A stretch of DNA of 64,000 nt, taken from the NCBI GenBank assembly GCA_910586625.1, contig CAJUIZ010000001.1, forward strand, positions 186,001 through 250,000, in the 5' to 3' direction. Below the pieces are notes generated by a model. It searched no databases and was not told the DNA's origin. It saw nothing but the letters and a program-made list of their open reading frames with translations. This stretch comes from an uncultured Christensenellaceae bacterium. GTDB taxonomy: Bacteria; Bacillota; Clostridia; Christensenellales; CAG-314. Numbering within the stretch: position 1 is the first letter of the stretch; each line of letters starts with the position of its first letter. A program made the translations under genes and the position numbers. Positions 23,720 through 35,118 of the stretch are shown here, in pieces.

Positions 23720-25417
23720 CTACATCTTTTCGGGAGCTTCTATTCCAAGCAACGACAAGCCCTTTTTAAGTACCGTTGCCGTCGCTTCCACAACAGTTAA
23801 GCGTGCGTTCTGTTCGGACAAATTATCCGACAGCACGCGGTGCGCAATGTAAAAACGGTTAAACGCCTGCGCTATGTCGATAAGCAATCCCGAAATTATG
23901 CTCGGTTCGTACTTATACGCTGCGTCCTTAACTGCTTGCGGAAAGCTTGCAAGCAGCTTGCACAGCCGCAGAGTTTCGACATTATCTAACGCGCGCGGGT
24001 CGTGAGCTATTCTCGCTAAGCGCGACATTCCCGCTTTTTCGATTATGGAATTGCATCTTGCACACGTATACTGCAAATACGGGGCTGTTTCGCCGTCGAA
24101 ATTGAGCACGCGGTCGTACGAAAACGTTATATCCTTGATTTTGCTGTTTTCGAGAGCCGAGAACAGTACTGCGCCCACGCCCACCTGCTCGGCCACCTTG
24201 TCCTTATCCTTCAATTCGGGGTTTTTAGCAGATATAATTTCCTTGGAGCGTTCCACCGCTTTGTTTATAACGTCGCGCAACAGCACCACGTTGCCGCGGC
24301 GCGTAGACATTGCGCCGTCTTCCAAACTTACCATTCCGTAAGCCACGTGAATAAGGTCATGCGCCCAAGCAAATCCCGCAAGCTCCAACACCTTGAAGAA
24401 CTGCTTGAAGTGCAGATTTTGCTGATACGCTACAACGTACAAGCACTTATCAAAGTCGTATTCCTGCTTGCGCCAAATAGCCGCGGCAATGTCGCGAGTG
24501 GCGTACAGACTGCTGCCGTCCGACTTGACAAGTAAACACGGCGGCATGCCGTACTCCTGCAAATCCACTACCTGCGCGCCCTGACTTTCCGTTATGATTC
24601 CCCTGTCTTTAAGCATTTTAAGCGGAGCGTCCATCTTGTCGTTGTAGAAGCTTTCGCCGTTCCAACTGTCGAACTTGACGTTCAAGCGGTCGTAAATCTC
24701 CTTGACGTCCGCGAAAGTAATCCTTTTGAACATTTCGAACATCTCGGACGCTTCTTTGTCGCCCTGCTCTATACGCGCAAACCAGCTGCGGGCTTGCTCC
24801 GTCAATTCGGGGTTATCCGCTTCTTCTTGGTGGAACTTGACGTAAAGCCGCTGTAATTCCGCCACGCCGTTTTGTCTGATTGCTTCGTCGTCGCCCCACA
24901 GCTTGTAGGCGACAATCATTTTGCCGAACTGCGTACCGTAGTCGCCCAAATAGTTTATTCCTATTACCTTATATCCCAATGCGGAATAAATCTTATACAA
25001 GCTGCTGCCGATAGCCGTCGTGGACAAATGCCCGATATGGAAGGATTTACAGATATTAACCGAGCTGTAATCGATGCAAATTGTTTTGCCGTTGCCTGCG
25101 TTATCGTCGCCGTAGCGTTCGCCTTTGCCTAAAACGTCGTAAATTGCGTCGTTTATCAGCTCTTGACGGTTAACGAAAAAATTGAGATATCCGTTTACCG
25201 CTTCCACCTTGACTATGTCTTCATCTGTTTGAACTTCGGCGGCAAGCTTGTCGGCAATGGCTGTCGGCGGCATACGCATAACGCGAGCTAACTTGAAACA
25301 CGGAAACGCGTAATCGCCGAACGCGTCGTCAGCAGTCTCCGTTATATACGAAACAATCTCCGCTTTTTCAAGCGGAGCGTTTATTTTATCGGCTATAATT
25401 TGTTTGTAATCTTTCAA
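23720..25417 (-). CDS. argS: Arginyl-tRNA synthetase
   Basis: 565 residues, starting with TTG behind AAAGGAGA at six bases. The N-terminal additional domain (about 1-110) is followed by the class I catalytic core with H-I-G-H-L-S-T-T and N-I-C-K-S. The KMSKS loop is degenerate (G-A-M-S-T-R-R-G-N), as is common in bacterial ArgRS. The C-terminal helical domain contains Y-L-Q-Y-T-C-A-R-C-N-S-I and Y-K-Y-E-P-S, the DALR anticodon-binding region. It charges tRNA-Arg, one of which (CCU) is encoded at 46737-46811. Confidence 0.96.
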   Translation of the reverse strand: MKDYKQIIADKINAPLEKAEIVSYITETADDAFGDYAFPCFKLARVMRMPPTAIADKLAAEVQTDEDIVKVEAVNGYLNFFVNRQELINDAIYDVLGKGERYGDDNAGNGKTICIDYSSVNICKSFHIGHLSTTAIGSSLYKIYSALGYKVIGINYLGDYGTQFGKMIVAYKLWGDDEAIRQNGVAELQRLYVKFHQEEADNPELTEQARSWFARIEQGDKEASEMFEMFKRITFADVKEIYDRLNVKFDSWNGESFYNDKMDAPLKMLKDRGIITESQGAQVVDLQEYGMPPCLLVKSDGSSLYATRDIAAAIWRKQEYDFDKCLYVVAYQQNLHFKQFFKVLELAGFAWAHDLIHVAYGMVSLEDGAMSTRRGNVVLLRDVINKAVERSKEIISAKNPELKDKDKVAEQVGVGAVLFSALENSKIKDITFSYDRVLNFDGETAPYLQYTCARCNSIIEKAGMSRLARIAHDPRALDNVETLRLCKLLASFPQAVKDAAYKYEPSIISGLLIDIAQAFNRFYIAHRVLSDNLSEQNARLTVVEATATVLKKGLSLLGIEAPEKM

Positions 25418-25469
25418 AATATTCTCCTTTTACACAATAATTCGCAACGCACAACCAATTACGTTAAAA

Positions 25470-25503
25470 ATGCGTAACGCGTAATGCGTAATGCGTAATT
25501 AAG
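25470..25503. repeat. AATGCGTAATGCG repeat
   Basis: Tandem AATGCGTAACGCGTAATGCG-type octamer-like units, ending in TAATTAAGG. Inverted copies at 25975-26002 and 16188-16213; direct copies at 23029-23060. Two copies flank the four-helix-bundle gene. Confidence 0.7.
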
Positions 25504-25549
25504 GATACTTTAACTAATCTTATTAAACTATAACATTGTTTACCGCAAA

Positions 25550-25906
25550 TTAGCAATCGTTTCGCGTACTGGTTTTAGAAATTGCCATAAGAATTTTAAT
25601 CAATTCTTCGCAATCGGTCTTTATACTGACGTATTCGGCATCTGCAATATAACCTGTTTCGTGAAGCAGTTCTATCCAATATAAAGTTTCATCCGCTTCT
25701 TTTTGCGCAATGCCGATTTTGTTTATAAAATCTTTTTTGCTAACAGCTCGGTCGCTTTCAAAAACGTTTGCGCCAATGCTTGTGCCGCTACGCAAAAGCT
25801 GCTTACTCATAACGTACTCTTTCTTTTCGTTGCAAAGGTATTTGTAAAAACTTACAATTCTTTTAGCAAAACCGAAGCTTTTGATTTTGATTATATTCTC
25901 TGCCAT
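25550..25906 (-). CDS. Four-helix-bundle protein (S23/intervening-sequence type)
   Basis: 118 residues from M-A-E-N-I-I-K; an in-frame extension to 25942 matches no family start. The blocks K-S-F-G-F-A-K-R-I-V, L-L-R-S-G-T-S-I-G-A-N-V and L-Y-W-I-E-L-L-H-E-T-G-Y-I are those of the small four-helix-bundle proteins first known from 23S rRNA intervening sequences. The family is related to the Avd protein of diversity-generating retroelements, but no reverse transcriptase or variable repeat is here. It sits alone between gyrA and argS, flanked by inverted copies of the AATGCGTAAT repeat, which suggests insertion as a unit. Confidence 0.8.
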   Translation of the reverse strand: MAENIIKIKSFGFAKRIVSFYKYLCNEKKEYVMSKQLLRSGTSIGANVFESDRAVSKKDFINKIGIAQKEADETLYWIELLHETGYIADAEYVSIKTDCEELIKILMAISKTSTRNDC

Positions 25907-25974
25907 ATCATCTAAATATCGTATTTTAACGAATGGCAACATAACTTGAAAACAAATTCAAATTATGTCGCCAT

Positions 25975-26002
25975 AATTACGCATTACGCGTTACGCATTG
26001 AA
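25975..26002. repeat. AATGCGTAATGCG repeat, inverted copy
   Basis: ATTACGCATTACGCGTTACG followed by CATTG, the reverse complement form of 25470-25503, placed just before the four-helix-bundle gene (minus strand) and after gyrA. Confidence 0.7.
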
Positions 26003-26010
26003 ATTTTACG

Positions 26011-28497
26011 TTACTCGGCGGCTTCTTCGTCGGAAAGCTCGTCGGCGACGGGACTCTCGGATACGCACACAACCTGCGCGTCACCCTTGAACTTCATTAC
26101 ACGTACGCCCATAGTATCGCGGCCGATCTTGGACACATCTTTGGCGCGGATACGAATGACTATGCCGTTGTCGGCAATAAGCATAACGTCGTTTTCGGGG
26201 TCGATAAGCTTGAGATTTACAAGCTTGCCGGTTTTGCTGTTGAATACACCCGCCTTAATACCCTTGCCTGCGCGCGACTGCAAACGGTAATCGATCAGAT
26301 CGCTGCGTTTGCCGTAGCCCTTTTCGGAAATGGTAAGCACTTCGCGTCCGTTACGCGCTATCGCCATATCCACTACGTAGTCGCCCTTGTCTAACTTAAT
26401 AGACTTGACGCCCTGCGCTTCTCTGCCCATAGGACGGACTTCTTCTTCGGCAAAACGTATACACTTGCCTTCGTGGCTCGCCATTAGTATCTCGTCGTAG
26501 CCCGTAGTCATATCGACGCCGATAAGCTCGTCGTCGTCAACAAGCGAAATGGCAATTTTACCGGTTTTGCGAATGGATTCGAATTCCGTAAGGTTGGTCT
26601 TTTTGATAAGTCCCTGACGTGTTGCCATAATTAGGTTGCCGCGAGAATCTTCCTTGCGGGGGATAACCGCCGTAACCTTTTCGCCGTTATCCAGTTGAAG
26701 AATATTGACGATAGCCCTGCCCCTTGCGGTGCGTTCCGCTTCGGGAACTTCGTAGCCCTTGATGCAATACACCTTGCCGCGGTTGGTAAAGAACAGCAAA
26801 TCGTCGTGAGTATTGGTTATAAACATATTTTCGACGAAGTCTTCTTCGCGCGGCTTGTGCGCCGTAACTCCCTTGCCGCCGCGCTTTTGCGTGCGGTATT
26901 CCGACACGGGTAAACGCTTGACGTATCCCAAGTGCGTCATAGATATTACTACGTCTTCCTTTTCGATAAGGTCGCCGATATCTATCTCCGAATAGTCGGT
27001 GCATATCTCCGTCTTGCGCGGTTCGCCGTACTTGTCGCGAATCTCACCCATTTCGGTAACGATAATACTCGATACTCTTGCGGGCTTTGCCAAAATGTCC
27101 TTCAAGTCTTTTATCAAAGCGTCCAGCTGAGCCAACTCCTGCTTCAAGCTTTCCACTTCCAAATGAGTAAGACGGGACAGCTTCATTTCGAGAATTGCGT
27201 TGGTTTGACGTTCGGACAGCTTAAATTCCTTCATCAACGCTGCGGCTGCGGACTGTTTGTCGTCGCTGCCCTTGATTATGGCGATAACGCGGTCGATGTT
27301 GTCGAGAGCTATTACCAAGCCTTCGATAATATGATACCTGTCTTCCGCCTTTTCGAGATCGAACTTGGTGCGGCGGACGATAACTTCCCTTTGATGGTCG
27401 ATATAGTGCGACAAAATCTCTTTAAGCGACATTATGCGCGGTTCGCCGTCGGCAAGAGCAAGCAGCGTTATACCGTCGGAAACCTGCAGCTGCGTGTGCT
27501 TGTACAACGTGTTTAATACAACCTGCGCGTTAGCGTCGCGTTTAAGATCGAATACGATGCGCATACCGTGACGGTCGCTTTCTTCGCGTATGTCGGAAAT
27601 TCCTTCGACGCGCTTGTCTTTTACCATGCCGGCAATAGTTTCTACCAGCTTGGCTTTGTTAACCTGATACGGAAGCTCCGTAACGATTATACGCTGCCGT
27701 CCGTTGTGATCTTCTATTTCCGTCTTGGCGCGTACGAGAATACTTCCCTTACCCGTCTTGTATGCGTTGCGAACGCCTACGCGTCCCATCATTATACCGC
27801 CGGTGGGGAAATCGGGCGCGGGGATAATCTTCATCAATTCTTCGACGGTGATGTCGGGATTATTGAGCACCGCTATCGCGCCGTCGATAACTTCGCCAAG
27901 ATTGTGGGGCGGAATGTTCGTCGCCATACCTACGGCAATACCGTCCGCGCCGTTTACCAGCAAATTGGGGAAACGACTGGGCAGTACGGTCGGCTGCATA
28001 AGAGTGTTATCGAAGTTGGGATAGAAATCGACGGTGTTTTTGTCGATTTCGCGCAGCATTTCATACGCAATCTTGGACAGTCGCGCTTCGGTATAACGCT
28101 GAGCCGCCGGCGGGTCGCCGTCGACAGAACCGAAGTTGCCCTGTCCGTCCACAAGCGGACAGCGTATGGAAAAGTCCTGCGCCAAACGCACCAACGCTTC
28201 GTATACGGCGGAGTCTCCGTGGGGATGGTACTTACCCAAAACGTCGCCGACGATACGCGCGCATTTACGGTACGGCTTGTCGTTAAACAAGTTCAATTCG
28301 CCCATTGCGTACAGAATACGGCGATGAACGGGCTTTAAGCCGTCGCGCACGTCCGGAATAGCGCGGGAAACGTTAACCGCCATAGCGTAGGCGATAAACG
28401 ATTTCTTCATTTCTTCTTCCATTTTGACGACTTTTACGTTGGTTTTATCCAACGCTTCTACGTAGTCGATATGATGATTTTCCTGTTGTTTAGCCAT
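26011..28497 (-). CDS. gyrA: DNA gyrase subunit A
   Basis: 828 residues. The catalytic Tyr is residue 135 in A-A-Q-R-Y-T-E-A-R. The quinolone-resistance region reads [10 protein letters not shown], i.e. Ser and acidic at the two key positions, the drug-sensitive state. The GyrA box Q-K-R-G-G-K-G in the C-terminal beta-pinwheel identifies gyrase rather than topoisomerase IV. The tail is acidic (S-D-E-E-A-A-E). It forms the A2B2 gyrase that introduces negative supercoils. Twelve bases separate it from gyrB, so they are one operon. Confidence 0.97.
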   Translation of the reverse strand: MAKQQENHHIDYVEALDKTNVKVVKMEEEMKKSFIAYAMAVNVSRAIPDVRDGLKPVHRRILYAMGELNLFNDKPYRKCARIVGDVLGKYHPHGDSAVYEALVRLAQDFSIRCPLVDGQGNFGSVDGDPPAAQRYTEARLSKIAYEMLREIDKNTVDFYPNFDNTLMQPTVLPSRFPNLLVNGADGIAVGMATNIPPHNLGEVIDGAIAVLNNPDITVEELMKIIPAPDFPTGGIMMGRVGVRNAYKTGKGSILVRAKTEIEDHNGRQRIIVTELPYQVNKAKLVETIAGMVKDKRVEGISDIREESDRHGMRIVFDLKRDANAQVVLNTLYKHTQLQVSDGITLLALADGEPRIMSLKEILSHYIDHQREVIVRRTKFDLEKAEDRYHIIEGLVIALDNIDRVIAIIKGSDDKQSAAAALMKEFKLSERQTNAILEMKLSRLTHLEVESLKQELAQLDALIKDLKDILAKPARVSSIIVTEMGEIRDKYGEPRKTEICTDYSEIDIGDLIEKEDVVISMTHLGYVKRLPVSEYRTQKRGGKGVTAHKPREEDFVENMFITNTHDDLLFFTNRGKVYCIKGYEVPEAERTARGRAIVNILQLDNGEKVTAVIPRKEDSRGNLIMATRQGLIKKTNLTEFESIRKTGKIAISLVDDDELIGVDMTTGYDEILMASHEGKCIRFAEEEVRPMGREAQGVKSIKLDKGDYVVDMAIARNGREVLTISEKGYGKRSDLIDYRLQSRAGKGIKAGVFNSKTGKLVNLKLIDPENDVMLIADNGIVIRIRAKDVSKIGRDTMGVRVMKFKGDAQVVCVSESPVADELSDEEAAE

Positions 28498-28509
28498 AGC
28501 TTATTCTCC

Positions 28510-30738
<2,229 letters not shown>

Positions 30739-30767
30739 TTGAATTATAGCCCGAATTGTGTTATACT
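30739..30767 (+). promoter_or_regulatory. recF promoter giving a leaderless mRNA
   Basis: TTGAAT (30739-30744), 17 bases, TATACT (30762-30767), then six bases and the ATG at 30774. Transcription should begin on the A of the start codon. Confidence 0.7.
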
Positions 30768-30773
30768 GACATT

Positions 30774-31883
30774 ATGAAAGTCGTAGAAATAACGGTTTGC
30801 AATATGCGTAACCTTGCAAAGCAAACGGTAAAACCCGCCGAACAGCTGAATATATTTACCGGCGACAACGCGCAGGGCAAAACCAACCTTGTAGAAAGCG
30901 TGTACTTGTGCTGCATAGGCAAAGGTCCGCGCACGGACAAAGACCGAGACATGATAAACTGGAACAAGGACTACGCTTACGCCAAGGTAAAATACCGCTC
31001 GCGCTTCGGTTTGGGAGAAATATACGTAGCCTTGCGGCAAAACGCAAAAAAGCAGGTTGCGATAAACAACGCGCCAATTACCAAAATGGGCGAGTTAATG
31101 GGGTATCTGAACTGTATCTACTTTTCCCCAAACGAAATACGTATAATAAGTCAATCGCCCGCCGAACGCAGACGATTTCTCGATATAGACCTTTGTCAAA
31201 CCGACAAAAATTACTTTTACAGTCTGTCGCGATTTAACAAGGCGCTATTGCAACGCAACAACCTACTAAAACAAGCGCGCGACTTGGACGAAATACGGGA
31301 TTTACTGTACGCTTGGAACAGACAGATTGCCGACGAAGGCGCGAAAATCGTACACAAGCGCAAGGAATTCTGCGACAAGCTGAAAATACATGCCGCGCGT
31401 TGTCACGGAGCGTTGTCCGACGGCAAAGAAGATCTGTCGCTTACCTACGTGACGCAGATAAAGGGCGACAGTCTTCAAGAACTTGCAGATAGCTACCTTA
31501 AAACGCTGAATGACGGCACCGAAAAGGATTTTCAGTTACGGCATACGTCGGCAGGCTGTCAGAGAGACGACGTATCGCTCAAAATAAACGGCGTGGACGT
31601 ACGCGGTTTCGGCAGTCAAGGACAGCTGCGTACCACCGCGCTTGCATTGAAGCTGGCGGAGCTGAACATAATCAAGGAAACGATAGGCGAATGCCCCGTG
31701 CTTATATTAGACGACGTGCTGTCCGAGTTAGACGCCGACAGACAGAAGCGGCTGCTCAACTTCGACCCCGACCTACAGATACTGTTGACAACCGCCACGG
31801 CAATTGACCCGTCGCTTATTCAAACGGACTGCAAGTACTTTACGATTAGTAACGGGGTGTGCGAAGAAAACAACCGTCGATAA
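30774..31883 (+). CDS. recF: DNA replication and repair protein RecF
   Basis: 369 residues, SMC-like ABC ATPase. Walker A is G-D-N-A-Q-G-K-T-N near residue 30, followed by L-V-E-S-V-Y. F-G-S-Q-G-Q-L-R-T-T is the signature motif and L-I-L-D-D-V-L-S-E-L-D the Walker B and D-loop. RecF, with RecO and RecR, loads RecA at gaps. The ATG lies six bases after a -10 element and no ribosome site is visible, so translation is probably leaderless; a longer frame from 30756 would begin before the predicted transcript. Divergent from gyrBA. Confidence 0.95.
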   Translation: MKVVEITVCNMRNLAKQTVKPAEQLNIFTGDNAQGKTNLVESVYLCCIGKGPRTDKDRDMINWNKDYAYAKVKYRSRFGLGEIYVALRQNAKKQVAINNAPITKMGELMGYLNCIYFSPNEIRIISQSPAERRRFLDIDLCQTDKNYFYSLSRFNKALLQRNNLLKQARDLDEIRDLLYAWNRQIADEGAKIVHKRKEFCDKLKIHAARCHGALSDGKEDLSLTYVTQIKGDSLQELADSYLKTLNDGTEKDFQLRHTSAGCQRDDVSLKINGVDVRGFGSQGQLRTTALALKLAELNIIKETIGECPVLILDDVLSELDADRQKRLLNFDPDLQILLTTATAIDPSLIQTDCKYFTISNGVCEENNRR

Positions 31884-31926
31884 AATTTGTTAATTCACAT
31901 TTTATTTATACACAATAAAATAAGAG

Positions 31927-31956
31927 AAAAACTCAGACATACCGTCCGAGTTTTTT
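31927..31956. terminator. Bidirectional terminator
   Basis: AAAAACTCAGAC (31927-31938) and GTCCGAGTTTTTT (31944-31956), one mismatch. It separates recF and the minus-strand XRE gene. Confidence 0.65.
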
Positions 31957-31984
31957 ATTTAGAAACCGCTAATCACACCACAAC

Positions 31985-32188
31985 TTAATCAGTTATTCCC
32001 AATAGGTAATCCGCAGAGATATTTAACTCTTTACAAATTAAAATCAACACATCCAAAGAAGGCTCTCTTTTGCCTGTGCAATAGTTATTTACAACTCCTT
32101 GCGACATAGAAATTTTACGCGCAAGCGCCGTTTGAGACAAGCTATTATCCGCCAATGCTTCGTTTAATCTATCTTTGAATTTATTCAT
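31985..32188 (-). CDS. XRE-family repressor
   Basis: 67 residues, a single XRE helix-turn-helix: F-K-D-R-L-N-E-A-L, then L-S-Q-T-A-L-A-R-K-I-S-M-S-Q-G-V-V-N-N-Y, K-R-E-P-S-L-D and I-S-A-D-Y-L-L-G-I. Nothing else is attached. It is divergent from a second small HTH gene at 32291, with a perfect palindrome inside that gene's promoter. The pair resembles a minimal phage-type switch. No other phage gene is nearby. I infer that this protein binds the palindrome; autoregulation is possible. Confidence 0.85.
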   Translation of the reverse strand: MNKFKDRLNEALADNSLSQTALARKISMSQGVVNNYCTGKREPSLDVLILICKELNISADYLLGITD

Positions 32189-32221
32189 AATATTATTTTA
32201 AGGCTTTTGGCCGTATTTGTC

Positions 32222-32250
32222 TTGACAAACGGCTAATAGCCGTATATATT
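32222..32250 (+). promoter_or_regulatory. Promoter with palindromic operator in the spacer
   Basis: TTGACA (32222-32227), 17 bases, TATATT (32245-32250). The spacer contains the perfect 15-bp palindrome ACGGCTAATAGCCGT (32229-32243). A half-site TAGCCGT recurs at 32265-32271 and a related GGCCGTAT near 32209, so three sites may exist. Confidence 0.75.
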
Positions 32251-32290
32251 ATTTATATCACGAATAGCCGTAGACTTAGGAGACCATTAA

Positions 32291-32491
32291 ATGACGGTAA
32301 ACCTAAACACTAAAATAATAGAAGAATTTATGGCAGAGAACAGGCTGACGAAAAAAGGATTCTGTACGCGATGTAAAATAAGCGTTGCAACGTATTACCG
32401 AATTATGCACAACAAAGACGTAAATCTGCGGTCGCTATTCAAAATAGCCAAAGCAATGGGCGTTCCGATAAAGACGCTCTTTATTTGTTAA
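32291..32491 (+). CDS. Cro/XRE-like small regulator
   Basis: 66 residues behind AGGAG. The helix-turn-helix core is L-T-K-K-G-F-C-T-R-C-K-I-S-V-A-T-Y-Y-R-I, followed by D-V-N-L-R-S-L-F-K-I-A-K-A-M-G-V. Three Cys residues (two in the C-T-R-C motif) could respond to redox or metal. Divergent from the XRE gene at 31985 and driven by a promoter whose spacer is an operator palindrome. The opposing arrangement suggests mutual repression. Targets beyond this locus unknown. Confidence 0.75.
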   Translation: MTVNLNTKIIEEFMAENRLTKKGFCTRCKISVATYYRIMHNKDVNLRSLFKIAKAMGVPIKTLFIC

Positions 32492-32535
32492 ACCGAATTT
32501 GGAATGTTGGATTGTTTTTTGCGCCGAAGACAAAA

Positions 32536-32560
32536 CGGGCGCGACGAAATATCGCGCCCG
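32536..32560 (-). terminator. GC-rich stem-loop, minus-strand terminator
   Basis: CGGGCGCGA (32536-32544) and TCGCGCCCG (32552-32560); on the minus strand TTTTGTCTT follows. It ends the small membrane-protein gene. Confidence 0.55.
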
Positions 32561-32620
32561 CGCTTATCGGCGTATTACAATACTGTCTATTCGGTACCGC
32601 TCCGACGGTACGTATGAGTA

Positions 32621-32860
32621 TTAAAACGCAAAGCCGTTGACGGTATTGAAAAAGCTGCTTCCCGTATTAGTGGTTGTCGTAGTAGTAGTCGTTTGCCCGT
32701 TATTGAGATTGTTGCCGCGGCAGCAGCAGCTGTTGAAATAACAGTTAAGCAACAGTATTACAAACGCTATGCACAACCCCGTAGTAAGGGACAGCTTGTT
32801 GTCCTTGTCCAACACGGCGTACAACAAAAGCAAATACAGTAAACTCGTTGTAATATTCAT
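32621..32860 (-). CDS. Small membrane protein with Cys triplet and poly-Thr stretch
   Basis: 79 residues behind AGGGGGA. Two short hydrophobic segments (about 5-15 and 26-40) are followed by N-S-C-C-C-R-G-N-N and then a run of eight Thr within G-Q-T-T-T-T-T-T-T-T-N-T-G, ending in a hydrophobic F-F-N-T-V-N-G-F-A-F. The Thr run comes from a GTAGTAGTAGTC-type repeat, prone to slippage and length variation. I do not recognise the family. The tail could be surface-exposed and modified, but that is speculation. Confidence 0.55.
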   Translation of the reverse strand: MNITTSLLYLLLLYAVLDKDNKLSLTTGLCIAFVILLLNCYFNSCCCRGNNLNNGQTTTTTTTTNTGSSFFNTVNGFAF

Positions 32861-33054
32861 AAAAATCCCCCTAGTTTTTACAAACGTTGTTTTTTTACTA
32901 CAATATGCGACAGCATTCTTTAACGTGCATAATATATCATTATCTTTGAAATAAGGTACAAGCCTGCGCCGACGAAAAACGACGTATATCGTATTGATTT
33001 ACCGCGGCGGTTAGTTGTGCGCTTACTGTACTTTACTGCGCAAGGAGATAAAAT

Positions 33055-33384
33055 ATGCTTACTGCGACACCGCAAATATTAGACGATCTTGACTGCTATC
33101 TGCCCGACAACGACGCCACGGCGAAAATCGCGCGCTTTTTTGCCCTGCTCGCCGACCCGTCGCGGGTTAAATTGCTGTCGGCGCTTGCAATCGCCCCGTT
33201 GTGCGTTACGGATTTATCCAAAATACTCAATATGAACCAAACCACCGTCTCGCATCAGCTGCGGCTGCTGCGCGATACGGACGTAGTCAAATGCGAAAGG
33301 CAGGGCAAAATATTGAAATATAAAATATCCAACCCAAAGATTAACGAAATATTGCTTGTGGGCGTAGAATATTTAGGATATTGA
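33055..33384 (+). CDS. ArsR-family transcriptional regulator
   Basis: 109 residues behind AAGGAG. The winged helix is clear: I-A-R-F-F-A-L-L-A-D-P-S-R-V-K-L-L-S-A-L, then C-V-T-D-L-S-K-I-L-N-M-N-Q-T-T-V-S-H-Q-L-R-L-L and the wing V-K-C-E-R-Q-G-K-I-L-K-Y. The recognition helix lacks the C-x-C of ArsR/CadC alpha-3 sites; single cysteines occur at C-Y in the N-terminus, L-C-V and K-C-E. The signal is therefore uncertain. No metal transporter is adjacent. Confidence 0.88.
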   Translation: MLTATPQILDDLDCYLPDNDATAKIARFFALLADPSRVKLLSALAIAPLCVTDLSKILNMNQTTVSHQLRLLRDTDVVKCERQGKILKYKISNPKINEILLVGVEYLGY

Positions 33385-33578
33385 AATGACTTTGGCGCGA
33401 AACCGAAAGCGTAATTTTAATTCGTTAATTTGCAAAAACGCTTGAAATATTATACGAAAATGCTTAACAATGAAACCTATTTGCTATAAAATATTAGTTA
33501 TTAAGCTATAACTTGTAATCGCCGCAACAAACAAAGCGAAAGCATTGTTTAATTTAGGCTATGAAACGGGAGAAAAAT

Positions 33579-34304
33579 ATGTACAAAAATTACGTTTTTG
33601 ACGTTTACGGCACGTTGGTTGACATTCACACCAACGAATACGAGCTTGCAACCTGGCAGAAGCTTGCAAAAACGCTTGCCTTTTACGACGTTAATTACAC
33701 TGCGGAAGAATTGAAGGAAGCTTACTTTATGAGCTGCGACCTGCAAATGAAGCAGGGCGAAAAGAAGTTCCGACACCCGGAAGTGGACGTTGTGGAAGTT
33801 TTCCGTCATATATTCGAGAACAAAAACAAAAAGGCGAGCAAGGTACTTGCCACCCACTTGGCGCAGGAGTTCAGAGCCTTTTCCACCGAACGGCTGACGT
33901 TGTACAACGGCGTTACGGAAACGCTCGGCAAATTGAAACGCGCAAAGAAGAAGTTATTTATACTATCCAACGCGCAACGGTGCTTTACCCGTCCCGAATT
34001 AGTAAAATTAGGCTTGGCGAAATACTTTGCCGGCGTAGTATATTCTTCCGACTACGGCTGCGCAAAACCCGACCCCGCGCTTTTCAACGTACTCGCGGAC
34101 AAATATAAGTTAGACAAAAAGGAAACGGTATACATAGGCAACGACCCGTTAACTGACGTAAACGGTGCGAAAAACGCAAAAATCGACTGCCTGTGGATAA
34201 AAACAAACCTGACCGATTACGACCAATTGCCAAAGCTTTCGCCAAAATACGAAATAAACAACGGCGACTTTACGCAGATTGCGCAATTGCTGCTGAAAAA
34301 GTAA
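33579..34304 (+). CDS. HAD-superfamily hydrolase
   Basis: 241 residues, started at the second in-frame ATG because GGGAGAAAA fits it and not the ATG at 33561. Motif I is F-D-V-Y-G-T-L-V-D: the nucleophile Asp is present but the second Asp is replaced by Tyr, as in 2-haloacid-dehalogenase-like members. Motif II is I-L-S-N-A-Q; motif III/IV K-P-D-P and Y-I-G-N-D-P-L-T-D-V-N-G-A. The alpha-helical cap is at about 15-95. Substrate unknown, a small phosphorylated or halogenated metabolite by family. Confidence 0.85.
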   Translation: MYKNYVFDVYGTLVDIHTNEYELATWQKLAKTLAFYDVNYTAEELKEAYFMSCDLQMKQGEKKFRHPEVDVVEVFRHIFENKNKKASKVLATHLAQEFRAFSTERLTLYNGVTETLGKLKRAKKKLFILSNAQRCFTRPELVKLGLAKYFAGVVYSSDYGCAKPDPALFNVLADKYKLDKKETVYIGNDPLTDVNGAKNAKIDCLWIKTNLTDYDQLPKLSPKYEINNGDFTQIAQLLLKK

Positions 34305-34333
34305 AAACGAATTCGGCAATTCTATCATACAAC

Positions 34334-34370
34334 AAAAAGCATTCGTCACAAAACAAACGAATGCTTTTTT
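34334..34370. terminator. Bidirectional terminator
   Basis: AAAAAGCATTCGT (34334-34346) and ACGAATGCTTTTTT (34357-34370). It serves the HAD gene and the converging radical SAM gene. Confidence 0.85.
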
Positions 34371-34431
34371 CATTAACAGAAACCGCCGCCGTGCGCAAGC
34401 GCATTTTGTTGAGAATGTTTTTCAAACCGCA

Positions 34432-35118
34432 TTAAATTCCGCGCAGCTCGGCTGAAGGAACGTATTGCTTGACTATCTCAAGATAACGGCGCATAGCGTC
34501 GTCGCCGCAGCCAACAGTTGAGCCGTCTATCAAATCGCCGCTGTTAACGAACTTTTGCAGATAATAACGTTTTGCGCCGACAAGCCACCTTGCCATATCT
34601 TCAATGTTTTGTTCGTCGTGGTAATTGCCTGTAACCGTAGTACGGAATTCGTAATCTACCACTCCGCTTTTAAGCAGCTCGACGGATTGCTCTACCGCGC
34701 CTGTGTCCGTAGTACAGCCCGCCGTTTCCGCATAGCGTTTGCGGCTGTTCTTGACGTCCATTGCCACATAGTCAACAAGTCCCGCTTCAATTATCGCGCG
34801 AAGCCTATCGGGAAACGCGCCGTTGGTATCCAGCTTTACCGAATATCCCAACTCTTTTACCTTGCGCAAAAAATCTTCCACACCGCTTTGTATCAGCGGT
34901 TCGCCGCCCGTTAAGCACATTCCTTCGAGAACGCCGCTGCGCTTCTGCAAAAAGGACAGTATCTCGTTTTCCGAAATCTGCCGTCCGCCGTTACCGCAAA
35001 CGAGAGTATTGTTGTGGCAAAATGGACAGCGGAAATTGCACCCCACCGTAAATACGGTGCACGCCACCTTGTCGGGATAATCGAGCAGGGTCAAGTTCAT
35101 CAAGCCGCCTATTTTCAT
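34432..35118 (-). CDS. Anaerobic ribonucleotide reductase activase-like radical SAM protein
   Basis: 228 residues from M-K-I-G-G-L; the ATG overlaps the psuG stop (ATGA). The cluster motif is C-N-F-R-C-P-F-C, followed by L-T-G-G-E-P-L and K-L-D-T-N-G-A-F. This matches the NrdG2-like group of short glycyl-radical-enzyme activases. No anaerobic ribonucleotide reductase (NrdD) lies in the window, so the partner is elsewhere or a different glycyl radical enzyme. The coupling to pseudouridine glycosidase is unexpected and may be only operon economy. Confidence 0.85.
   Translation of the reverse strand: MKIGGLMNLTLLDYPDKVACTVFTVGCNFRCPFCHNNTLVCGNGGRQISENEILSFLQKRSGVLEGMCLTGGEPLIQSGVEDFLRKVKELGYSVKLDTNGAFPDRLRAIIEAGLVDYVAMDVKNSRKRYAETAGCTTDTGAVEQSVELLKSGVVDYEFRTTVTGNYHDEQNIEDMARWLVGAKRYYLQKFVNSGDLIDGSTVGCGDDAMRRYLEIVKQYVPSAELRGI

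Noticed and set aside
25550..25906. Diversity-generating retroelement suggested by the Avd-like protein
   Set aside because: No reverse transcriptase and no template/variable repeat pair is visible in the window.
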